Shown piece after piece: positions 1-9,920 of a stretch of 27,941 nt of DNA. The position numbers and the translations under genes are program-made. Origin of the DNA: Cudoniella acicularis (lineage: Eukaryota > Ascomycota > Leotiomycetes > Helotiales > Helotiaceae); the NCBI GenBank assembly GCA_013054445.1, contig JAAMPI010000697.1, forward strand, positions 1-27,941, given 5' to 3'. Below the pieces are notes generated by a model. The model did no database searches. It was given only the letters and a program-made list of their open reading frames with translations, and was not told the origin of the DNA. Within the stretch, counting starts at the first letter, position 1. The number at the start of each line of letters is the position of its first letter.

Positions 1-724
1 GTGCTTGGTCGACGCCGTGGTGAATAAGGGAAAGGAATCTCACGGGTGTTTCTTGATGAGTTGGCAGATTCATCCGTAAGTTCCCCACCACCTTTTCCAT
101 CCATCCATCCAGTCCCTCGCTAAAAGCAGCTCACAGATTCGCGGCCTTCTTATATACGCCCGAGGGCAAGGGAGTGACAAAACGAGTCTGGGAGGAAACG
201 ATGGCTGAATTTGATTTCGCTGGTGTTCGCACGATTCTGGACTCCATGAAAGCGTAATAGAACCCGATTCTGGGTTAGAGCTTCGTTTTTTTAAATTCGG
301 GGGATGGCGTTGTTTGGTAACTCTAGTAGCCGATTCGTTCTCCCACCTGTATAATGAGCGTCGTGTAGTGTCAACAATATTTGCAAGATAAAATCGAATA
401 AGAGTGAAGAATAATTGGTTGCGGAAACGTGACTGAGAAACGACGACATGAAAAAAAGTAGCAAGAGACGCCAAATAAATTTCAATAACTTTTCAAAGCA
501 AGATTCGGGTACGAAGTAAGCAAGGGATATAAGTACAAGAGAACCCAAACGCAAGCATATAATATAAACATTGGAAATATATAACATCTCGTACAGCAAG
601 CAAAAAAAAAAAAGGTGTATGAAAAGGACCCGAAACCAAGCGGAGTTCACTCCTGGAACATATCGGAGAATACTGTAGCAGTAACACTAGGGTACTGAAA
701 TATGGGATCCTAGTAGCTCGCCGG
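1..724. other. Intergenic stretch, no supported gene
   Basis: I see no reading frame here with an ATG, coding character and splice signals together. A short CCAT microsatellite lies at 97-110. AT-rich DNA with A-runs (for example around 600-613) occupies the right half and would form the 3' flank of the broken minus-strand gene that ends at 725. Confidence 0.5.
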
Positions 725-1789
725 CTAGAGCTTATTCGTTTTGCAGCCCGCCACAACAAAAATTGGAATGCCGGAGTTCTTTCCGTTGCTGTCGAGATAC
801 GGCTAGCACACGGTATGTTAGCAACGTATTTTCGTTCAACTTATGAAATTTTACGTACTGTGGTGTTACAATAATTGCCTGCTGTAATGGATTTGGTATT
901 AGCGCAGCTACTGTTGGCCCCCGTTTGATAGGCGCACCGCTGCTACCACCTGCGTAGCTAGCTACGATGGGTGCTATTGTCATGGCGCCACATGATTGTC
1001 AGAATATTGGGACTCTGAAATGGACTTTATCAGCACGGTATCTATAAAATTTCCTGGTATTTGAATTCCTTACACTATCCAGTACCCACAGTCAGAAAAA
1101 TTGTTGTTGGTAGGTCGAGTGTTCGTGAGCCCAGTCATTGTGGTTTTAGAATCGGACCACGAGTATGAAGCCTCCTAGGTAACTCATTAGATGGCTTATT
1201 TCATCCTGAGCTTTTTTTTTTGTATTTACCAAATCAAATGCAAACTTAAACAGAGCTGCAGATGCATCCGACTCCCGTTTCCCCATACTATCTTCGGTCT
1301 GATCATCATCATCTCTCTTGCTGAACTTCCCGGCAACGTTGAAACTGTAGGTTTGTGTGACTGTCGATGATTGTGTGGACTGTATTTGACATACTTCATC
1401 CGCGGAACAGTGTGCAAGCGGTGCAAAAGGAACTTCTTTCCCATAGAAGAAGAAGTTCCTGACTTCACAACATCCCGCACATCCATCCGGGCCAATCTTC
1501 ATGCTGGAAGTACAGGATCCGTCCGCGTCGAAAGAGTTCACAATGGGGCAGCCACCTGTTTGGCCATTGACAGATGACTATAAAACCGATGGGGTTAGTG
1601 GCTTGTAGACTATAGATGTAGAGTCCATTGATACGCACAACTCCAGGAGTTCGATTCGTCAAGAGGATTTACGCCCAAGCAACCATTTTTGGCCAGCTCA
1701 ACATCGCTTCTGCCAAGGACAGAAGCCACATGCGGATCAATTGCTAATACCAAGGTAGTACAAAGGCCTAGATCGATGAGATCTTGCAT
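725..1789 (-). pseudogene. Cys-rich secreted-protein gene with one in-frame stop
   Basis: Five exons can be laid out on the minus strand: 1789-1639 (uncertain), 1555-1230, 1174-1074, 1014-855 and 802-725. The introns are 83, 55, 59 and 52 nt; the last three have good GT/AG ends, and the last has a GCTAAC branch site. All phases join, giving 271 codons plus the end stop. The middle exons hold paired cysteines (GCAGCC), a Ser/Thr-rich stretch, an internal KR, the block ASYSWSDSK, then CGYW and QSCG, and the end has VVAGC. As I recall, CGYW followed by P and SCG is a pattern of a family of small secreted ascomycete proteins of unknown function; I cannot name it safely. One TGA at 1001-999 (codon 198) breaks the frame between CGYW and QSCG, so this is a pseudogene, a polymorphic allele or a sequence error. 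The first exon has a weak donor (GTGCGT) and no convincing signal peptide, so the true start may lie further upstream. Confidence 0.55.
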
Positions 1790-3413
1790 GGCGAGGAAGT
1801 ACCCTGAGAAGAGGGTAAGTTTGTTTCGGCCAGAAAAAGGTTGAGTTGCGTGGTCGCTAATTATCGGGAGTTTCACCAAACTTTATAGAACTCGCCTACA
1901 TTTACATAGATCGCTGCTACCAAGCCTATGGTATGACAAAGAAAGAATGCATTGCGAGTATATGACTGCGCCACACGAGTGTGAGATGAGGATCAGGCTA
2001 ATAGTGGGAACAGAAAGAATGGGATGGGGCAATCCTTCGGGGCCGAAGCATTGTAAGGAGGCAAAAACCGAGCTGAACAGCAGCGCCGAAATAGACAACG
2101 TCCGCGATGCTTCCTAGACAGTCGTCTGGAGTCCCGTAGTCCTATTGTGGGCTTTGGAAAAGGCGAGGCGATTCCTAATTCGGCAGCAAGAAGATTAATG
2201 AAGAAGTGCGAGTTGAAATATCCACTGATACAGAAATAGAAAAGTGACAAAACTTTTTGGAGCTGTAAACGAATAGAAATAACTCAGGGCTGCCACAAAA
2301 ATAATTCTGGATGTATCCTTAGTTGTGACGCAGATTGCAGGAAATGGTCGCAAAACCAAAGACTCAAACTTCGGGAGAGCATCAACCGCACAAGCATCTT
2401 GGGCGCTATGCTACCAAACGATAAGACATACTTGTATCGCCACAGAAATCTTGAGAAAGTCCGGAGTGACGGACGACTTGCAAATCGGGGCGAAGCGAAC
2501 ATTGAATAACAGGTGGGTGGGCATTCCTCCGGGGCCCACAACCGCACTCACAGAGAATCTCCCGACATTTCCACATAGCCACCGGCACTACCATGCAATA
2601 TTGTAGGTTGAGCCGCAATAGGAACAAGGCGTAGGGATGTCTAGCGTCTTCTTCACGCATTTTTCGATGTGCGGCTGTAGAAACTCGTTACGAGGTGGGA
2701 GGAGGGTAATCGGCGCTTGTGCTGCGTTTGTTTTTGTTTTTGTGGCCATGNNCTTCGGTAGACTGTTCGATAGGGCTTTTGCGCGGAGTAAGGATTTCTG
2801 GTCTTGGTGTGCTTGTAAAGATGTCGCGAGAACAACTGACGGCAGTATCTTGTCCGGCCCCCAAGACACTGGGGAGTTTTGGGCCTCTGGCATTCTACAA
2901 AGCTCAACCTCAAGATGAGCTTTCTCCTCACCACAGAGATAACTCCTTGGCCGATGCTCTCCATCGTCAGTACCGTATCCCCTTTACTTTCTACTCGAGT
3001 ACGTTACAGTGCTTTGAGTATATCCACATAGTTTGAGATCTTAACCAACATATTTTAGCACCTCCGCCCTCCCGATCATCCTAGAGATGGCTTAGATCAG
3101 GCTGTTATAGAATATTATCGGGGAGGCCCACGAGATTTCATAGGGTGAAGCTTCCCGGGTTCTGTCGCATGCTTCTCACTGTGTTTTCAATCGGCAGGTG
3201 AGTTTCTATCTTTCTGCCTTAATTGCTCCCTTTGGTTAAATAAATCTTGTAGTGCTACTCAAGTAACTTGGAGGATACTTATGTGCCACTTCAAATGGGT
3301 GTGAAGATCGAGTCCACAAGATGATAGCAGAGAAAGGTTGGTTTGATTTCGCAGTGGAAGAGAAATCAAGAGATTTGATCTTTCTGAAATATACTGAAAC
3401 CACCCAACAAATT
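1790..3413. other. Intergenic stretch with an undecided small ORF
   Basis: No gene is firmly supported. An ATG-started minus-strand frame at 2749-2588 (53 codons) contains a CSYC pair and a basic start. It abuts two ambiguous bases at 2751-2752, and the same frame is open upstream to 2893. The opposite strand is open too, so coding status is undecided. The rest (1790-2587 and 2894-3413) shows only short frames without starts or splice signals that fit together. Confidence 0.4.
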
Positions 3414-5063
3414 TCAAGGCTGCCACCCAGTCTCCAAGTTACACCCGTGTTCCCTGCAAAATTCCTCATACCCGTCATAAGGATATTCGAACCAACGAGT
3501 GAGTCTCGTGTTTTTGCCAGCATCCCGGTAGCCCACATGCTTTGCTTTGGGCGGCTCGACTGTCATATGCATCATTACACCCTTCTCCTCACAAAGTTTC
3601 AACAGCTTGACGGCCTCGTCTTTCGTGAAGCCAGGATGGATGTATGGCTCTTTAGGAGAGGGCTTGTCGGGATACAAAATCTTCTCCCATCCAAGGTCGA
3701 CATATGTGAGTAAAGGACAGTATGTCTCTTTGTGCTCAATGAGATCAAGCATCGGTAGCGGAACCCATACACCGCACCCTCTTAATCTCAAGATTTCCAG
3801 ACTTTGGGGGACAGCATCTGTGAGGATCTGACCTTGAGGAAACACATCACTAGCGCCAGGATTATTGGGATCCTCAAGCCCAATCATCATTGTTGAGTTC
3901 ACGTCTATATGCCTCAACTTCGTAAATTCTGTTAGAGACCCAAGAGGATATCCTTCGAAGTTAGCTATTCCATGCTGCTCTTCATCCAAAACACGTAACT
4001 CTTGAAGTGTAGGCTTGAGAGGTTGCAGTGCGGCCATTAGACGAGGAGGCTCGAAGCTGGCGTAGCCTGCAGCGCCGTTTTTGTAGTGGAATATTTCGAG
4101 GGAGGGGAAACAGTTCAGGAAAAGCGCTAGGGATGCTAGATCAATGCTGCTGTGGTACATGTATAGCCTTTTAGTTTGAAAAGCCAAACCGGCGTTGAAC
4201 CAGTTCGGGTTTCCGTCATCGGTTGGTTCGACGTTCTCGTCTTCAATCATTCTCCCATAGAATGTGCGAACGGATGGAATTTTGAGGAATGGCAGGAGAA
4301 GCCGGATGGTGAGGCCATTTTCTGTATCCCAATACTCGAGGCTAACTCTTCTCAATTTTGGCATGGCCAATGGACCTGTTTCTCCACGATCTTGCATTTC
4401 TTTTGCTCGAGTCAAGGTCCGTATGATCCTTGGATAAACCTCGTCGGTATAGGACCAGCTATCAAACTCCAGTTCTTCCAAATTTGGGAAAGTGGAGATT
4501 AGTAAAGCAGTAATGGCATCCCAATCTCCAGCCTTTATGCTGCTAAGCCATGCTTCGGTTGCTTCCTCGTTGAAGTCCATCGTTTTATTCAATGCCTGGG
4601 TGATTCTGTCCCAATCTTGCTCCCCAACAGCGGACATATCCAGGCTATTATCATCCCACTGGCTGTCTCTTGCCGCACAATGATACACTTGGACGCAACT
4701 GGCAAGTTCTGGTGTTGCAAAGATTCTGCACATGAATTGTGGTAGGGCCTTGGAGCCTCCAGATTCCGACTGCCTAAAATGGGAATAAAGTACTGGGATC
4801 GTGATTCTGTGAAGGCGACGTGAACATTGAGCGAGATTGAGGAGGCGCTTGGGACCATTTGGAGCAATACCGCCATACTTTGGTTCCTTTTTGCTGCAAC
4901 CGACATATTTGACAACCTCGAGAAGGAGTTCATCAGACAGGAAATTCAGGATATCGGGAGTTTGCCCACGCGATACAATAAGGGGGTCAAAACCCAGTGC
5001 TAGGCGACAGGCAATCATCGCCTGAGTGTGCAAGAATCTATTTTGCAGCGCGGTTCGAGCCAT
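3414..5063 (-). CDS. F-box protein with LRR-like C-terminal part
   Basis: Single-exon gene of 549 codons. Residues about 38-95 fit an F-box: DILNFLSDELLLEVVKYV, a loop, then LLNLAQCSRRLHRITIPVLY, ending in the usual 'leaf through to Y' helix. The loop between the F-box helices (KKEPKYGGIAPNGPK) is longer than in a minimal F-box. The rest carries irregular leucine-rich segments (LEELEFDSW, LRRVSLEYW, LTYVDLGW) like those of fungal F-box proteins that present targets to an SCF (Skp1-cullin) ubiquitin ligase; the target is unknown. The first ATG gives the full F-box and the next gene is far away. It is intact, with codon use like ordinary single-copy genes. The F-box call is good; substrate and exact role are not inferable. 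Confidence 0.85.
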   Translation of the reverse strand: MARTALQNRFLHTQAMIACRLALGFDPLIVSRGQTPDILNFLSDELLLEVVKYVGCSKKEPKYGGIAPNGPKRLLNLAQCSRRLHRITIPVLYSHFRQSESGGSKALPQFMCRIFATPELASCVQVYHCAARDSQWDDNSLDMSAVGEQDWDRITQALNKTMDFNEEATEAWLSSIKAGDWDAITALLISTFPNLEELEFDSWSYTDEVYPRIIRTLTRAKEMQDRGETGPLAMPKLRRVSLEYWDTENGLTIRLLLPFLKIPSVRTFYGRMIEDENVEPTDDGNPNWFNAGLAFQTKRLYMYHSSIDLASLALFLNCFPSLEIFHYKNGAAGYASFEPPRLMAALQPLKPTLQELRVLDEEQHGIANFEGYPLGSLTEFTKLRHIDVNSTMMIGLEDPNNPGASDVFPQGQILTDAVPQSLEILRLRGCGVWVPLPMLDLIEHKETYCPLLTYVDLGWEKILYPDKPSPKEPYIHPGFTKDEAVKLLKLCEEKGVMMHMTVEPPKAKHVGYRDAGKNTRLTRWFEYPYDGYEEFCREHGCNLETGWQP

Positions 5064-6219
5064 TGCGACGCGTAGGGGATCGTTTGGAGGATGTATGAGA
5101 GTTCAGTTAAGGTTAGTTTTTGGTTTGGGTTTACGTTGCCAAGCAACGAGGCACAGCACTTACTCGGCATCGCAGGGCACGGAAAAACTGTTGACTTTTT
5201 CTTGAAAATGATGAATATGAAATTAATTATTTTCGTAGAGTACGAAGATGATTATAGATCTGCAAGCCTACATCACCGATACTAGTGTCTGCTCTCAGGC
5301 CCCGTTTTGGGTTGTGACGGACGAGATGTCAGTTATGTTATTTATGGGAGTGTCTGCAGTAAAAGAAAGAAGGCGTGTCTGCAACAAACCTAGAAGGACA
5401 TTGTGATCACCAATCTCTTACTAACTTCATCACCTGCAACTCTTCCCAATAATTGGTTTTGATGTTGGATCACCAAAACTCCTCCAAAAACTCCTCCATA
5501 TCCACGGTCACGGTGTTAGTAGCTGTGCAGTCTTCACCAACGCTGACACGATGCCGGGACTTGGCTCTTCCGGCTATAGTGCGACGCGCCCGTTCGACTA
5601 CATTCATATACGAGTCGCACATTCTATCCCCAGACTTTGAACTTTGCACCGGCTCCTCCGACAATGCAGCGCTACAGCTGCCTATGAGGACGCCGCAGAT
5701 CTAATCCGGTCACTATCTCACCTCGAAGACGACCGTTGGACTTGACTTGGCGATGGGCCTCAGAAAGCTTGTGCCATCACCACCATGTGGTCCTCAGCCC
5801 CTTCGTGGCTGCATTAACCTCCAATCAGCGCGCTGCTGTCTCATCCCCACGTCCATTCATAGCTTCACAGCTGCGAAGGGGCAAGCCACAACATTGTTTT
5901 CTGCGGTTTTTATCTCCACCATTTTCAATATTGAACTTCTAGGCTGTGCTAGCGAGCACTCTTTCTTTGGTCCCGCTATTTTGGTCCCATCGCATAGGCC
6001 AGTATGCTACCGGGGGCTCAACATACTGGCAAGTTCACGATGAAGAAGTACTACATAAAAGACTTGACTGTCAGTGTGTATTTTACTTTCTCCAGTTCAT
6101 ACAGCACAATCGTTTCACGCTTTACGACTTTTCCTCGTTTGCTTTTTTTCCTTTGTCTTTTTCCTTTGTGGTTTCCTTTGTGATTTCGGTTCCTATCGTT
6201 TTCATCAAATTTCGATATC
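5064..6219. other. Intergenic region between divergent genes
   Basis: This is the shared upstream region of the F-box gene (minus) and the 552-aa secreted-protein gene (plus). Short frames around 5462-5704 are open on both strands, but nothing in them is recognisable. No TATA box in a convincing position was found for either gene. Confidence 0.45.
6123..6200 (+). promoter_or_regulatory. Pyrimidine-rich tract upstream of start codon
   Basis: A T/C-rich stretch with repeated CCTTTGT units ends about 20 nt before the ATG at 6220. CT-rich tracts just before the start are common in filamentous-fungal core promoters and mark transcription starts. Its position supports 6220 as the true start of the secreted-protein gene. 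Confidence 0.5.
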
Positions 6220-8099
6220 ATGACGAACAGTCCTCGCTTTCTTAATGCCTTATGGCTTTCGCACTTTCTTTTCGCAATGTTTCTTACCCTGCCACTCGTT
6301 ATGGCCTTACCCCACCCTTCCGTCGAGAAGCGTGACCTACTCGGGGACATTGTAAGCTAAGTGTACCATTATCTTGCAATAAGGCTAACGGAACAACAGG
6401 GCAACTTCTTCGATAATGTGGAGATGCAAGTAGACATGACAGTATTCCAGCCGATTGAAAATTTCTTCACCGAGGCTGTGACCGACTTCAACAACTTTGT
6501 TGTCATTACCGGCGAAAACTTCTTCATGCAGGCAAATACCATCGTTGTCAGCGCACTCTATAATATCAACATGTTTGTAGCTGATATCAGCCACGCAGTA
6601 AGTATCCTTCGTTCAAAAAAAATCAAAAAAAAAAAAAAAAAATTTGAACTGGCGCTGACCTATGCTATAGATTGAGAAAGATATTATTGATGAAGTTATG
6701 TCTGTCGAAAATTTGGCTAGTCAGATTGGCCGGGAAGTCACCAGTGACACGAACAAGGTTATCACCGATGTCACGAACGAGTTCAACAATGTTATCACGC
6801 CGGCTCTCACCTCAGTTGGACAGCAGATCGGACAAGGCCTAACCGTTGCCGGAGGAGATATCGTCCAAGGCCTGACGACTGTCGGGCAATACGTAGAGAA
6901 TCATCCTGAACTTGTAGCCGAGATTGTTTTGACTGTCGCTATTGTAAGCAAGACACTTCTAGAATCTAATTCTTAACTAACATTTTTGCAGACGGCAGTC
7001 ACTGTCATCCAGCCAGAATTTGTCGGCGTTGACGGAGCCCTGATTGCTGACGTGGCCACAGAAGTTGCTGCAGACACTGCAGTTGATGTTGCCGAAGGCC
7101 TTGCAACTGACGCGGCTGAGGGTGCAGCAAGCGAGATCTTGGAGGAAGGTTCAGAAGAGGTTGTTACCGAAGCAGATATGACCCTTTTTCAATCCTTCTC
7201 GAAGGGTCTCGACAAGTTTACAGGCTGTGAATATATATCTCCCTTTCTACCAGAGGCTCCGAGCTAACGAGTGCAAAGATTATGACAATATCAACAAGAT
7301 CCTGACTCTCGCAAACGACGCCAACAGCACTTTAGCAGATGTTGCTGATATCTTTCCTGTCACTGCACAAACGATTGCGGATATTCAAAGCGTCGTAGGT
7401 CCCATCTTAAATGCAACATCCGGTTCCGGTGTCGTCAAGACCTATGGGGACTTGGATAAAGTTCTGGATTATTTGAACGCAGCCGGAAAGATAATCGCAA
7501 TTGTCGCCAGGGATACTCCGATTGCAGAAGAAATGGTCGAAAAGAGAGCCACATCTTCGGTTACCAAAATAGCCTCCTCGACCTCCAGCGCGGTAGCAGG
7601 AACCAAGACTTCGTCCAGCACAACAGCTTCAGCAACCCCGTCAGCTTCCACCATCCCAAAGGCAATGCTCACTCAATGGATCCAGCATCACTTCATGAAC
7701 CAAACAACCGGAGCCAAGAGCCTCGTCAAATCCCAACTCCAGCAAGTATTCAAGGCACAACTATCTAGCGCAAACATGACCGCCAAAGCCCTCATGTCGT
7801 CCTCTGTGCTCCCAACCGTCATCGCCAAGCAAAACTCAGCACTCACATACCCACCCACTGCCGATGCACACCGCACCGCCATCTCGCACCAAATCGCTTT
7901 GGGCCAAGCTACCGCGTACAATGCGAACAACGTGACGTTGAAGATCCAGATGGATGCCAATGCACCGAAGGATGTCTGCTTGGGCTTGCAAAAGCTGAGC
8001 TGCTTCGGGAACCAATTTGATCAGCCTTATTGTTTAAATGATTGTGGCGCCCGGTGGTATAATAAGCTTAACATCACGCCTGAGCACTTTAAGGCCTGA
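6220..8099 (+). CDS. Secreted protein of unknown function, two VEKR sites
   Basis: Five exons: 6220-6351, 6400-6597, 6671-6943, 6992-7226 and 7279-8099, giving 552 codons plus stop. Introns are 48, 73, 48 and 52 nt; introns 1, 3 and 4 carry CTAAC branch sites, intron 2 has GCTGAC and a long A-run, and intron 4 ends in AAG. Residues about 11-29 form a hydrophobic signal peptide (cleavage near VMA-LP), followed by SVEKR at 34-38, a Kex2-type site. The N-terminal half (45-360) is acidic, with long predicted amphipathic helices rich in V, T, D and N and no cysteine apart from the signal region. A second VEKR at 366-369 is followed by a Ser/Thr/Ala-rich linker to about 410. The C-terminal domain (about 410-552) has four cysteines near its end (DVC, LSCF, PYCLNDC). 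I do not recognise the family. An extracellular or wall role is inferred from export signals only. Confidence 0.8.
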
Positions 8100-9920
8100 G
8101 CCCTGACTTGAGCCAGTCTAGGAATTGGATAGAGTTTGGGGTAATGGAGAAAGTTTAGACATTGCATTTAGATTTAGCGATTTAGCGATAAAGTTTTGCA
8201 TTAATATCAAGGCGTTATTTATTTTTCAATTGAGGAGCAATCTTGAGATTGGACATCAAAACAAGACCCGTAACCCAAGGTGAGAAGAAAAATCCGAAGA
8301 CTTATTATACATTGCGTGCAATAAATGATTTTAATATTAGAAACAAAGTATTTCCTATACAGACAAATGCTCTTTGACCTGCGTATACACTTTTCGATGC
8401 TCGCGCGAGTTGAGACATTCGCAGTCGAAGTCTTTTAGGTAACCAATCCGAGATTTTTGTACAGCAGAACTTGTAAAACAGTCTGTTTTGCTTTTGACTT
8501 GGCTAGACTAATCCCTGCGAGACCATAAATATATATGCTTATAGCAAAGTTTTATTCCAATGCAATTAATCTTCCTTCTCATATTTGTTCTTCTCTTCAT
8601 TGTGTGGTCTGGCTCTTGAGAGAGCGCTTCAAGTTTGAAATGCACTGAACAGTGCGCTTTCGGCCTATCTAGAAACCCCACAGCAGTCTAGATCTCGGCA
8701 CTCAGGGTGGACAGCAACTAAAATTAAGCTTATACAACCTGAACTATGGGGTCCCAAGCCTGAAAGCGATGCCCCAAAGCCCCTAGCGCACGGGGGATCA
8801 GCGGGCAGTTCCGCGCGTGAAAACGGGACGCGCGGACGTCAAACTAAGCTAAGGTTACAACTTCCCCTCTTAGTCTCTTAGAGTCCCCACAACTCAGATA
8901 TCCAACTTCAAGAGTTCCCTGAACCCAACATCACCAAACTATAAAAGACGCACAAGTGACACGACTTCACATGCAAGTGACATCGCATACCGGTAGCCTC
9001 GTAAGCGACCTCACCCCCTTCGCTTTACTTTGCGGACCATACTCTGCCGCACGACTTCCGTGCCTATTCGAGTATCCTCCGCTGCACGCGTCGCCCGAAA
9101 GCCCGAAAAACCAGCCGATGGCGCACCAAATCTCGGTTTCTCAATACTGAAGAACCGAATTGGCCTTAACCGCGCCGTCTTAGGAAACTCCAAGGAAGCC
9201 AAGGAATCAGTTTTCTTCCCTGTCGAATCTTCAGGATTAACTGCCCTGATAGCAACATTGACCTCCCGCCTCCTCTGTCTGGCATCAACGCCGCCACGGT
9301 CATGGTCAACCCTGGATTCTGCGATGGCGGAAAATCTCTTCAGTTCTCGAAGCGATGGCGACCACGCCATGCTTACCTCCTATGCCAGGGATAACATATA
9401 CCCTGCCAAGTCAGCTTACGTCCTTCCCTAAAACCTTGACGTGAAAATCGGGGATTCCGCTGGGGAAGTACTGGGGGTTTTCCGCGACTAGAAAACATAC
9501 CGCGTGCGAATCACGATCAAGAATTTTCAACTTGCAGCACTCCCTACCTAGGTACATCTTGCGAATTGCAACTTGCAAGCCCTTCAGGCCTTAATATCGG
9601 CCCAGCAAAGCATATGCATGGCGTACGGTGCTCCCAGGTGAAGGGTCCACAGAGTACAGCGAGTGACATGGCTGGGAGCTGGAGGCTGGGCGGCCAAATT
9701 CGCTCACGATGGGCAGCGAAAAGGCTGTTCACGCCGTGATACCCATACAGCTCGACTCTAGAAATTGGTTGTTCACTCAGGCAAAACTAGATGGTCCGGT
9801 TCACGCGTGCTAAAACTGGCAAATACTCTGCGTTTATTGAAGCTACAGTCTATAAGATCAAGATACACACCTAGACTATTCCACCACAATTCTCTGCCAC
9901 CAAAGTGGCAAGGGGTCTAT
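8100..9920. other. Intergenic stretch, GC-richer centre
   Basis: The first part is the 3' flank of the secreted-protein gene, with GATTTAGC repeated around 8171-8186. From about 8740 to 9430 the DNA becomes GC-richer and stays open in several frames on both strands. The open frames overlap each other, the plus-strand one (9030-9431) has no early ATG, and the minus-strand one (9370-9011) resembles nothing I know. No gene is called. Confidence 0.45.
8811..8835. repeat. Perfect 8-bp GC hairpin, Helitron-end-like
   Basis: CCGCGCGT (8811-8818) and ACGCGCGG (8828-8835) are perfect inverted repeats around a 9-nt loop. Eight bases further is CTAA at 8844-8847. A short GC hairpin just before CTRR is the layout of a Helitron 3' end. 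It could equally be a binding site or a transcription-related palindrome, and no Rep/helicase gene is in the window. Confidence 0.35.

Noticed and set aside
5453..5704. Short plus-strand ORF upstream of the secreted gene
   Set aside because: The opposite strand is open over nearly the same span, there is no recognisable motif, and no splice signals extend it.
9011..9431. Overlapping open frames on both strands (119 and 133 codons)
   Set aside because: The plus-strand frame has no ATG near its start, and the minus-strand frame matches nothing I know. Several frames being open at once fits local base composition rather than a gene.
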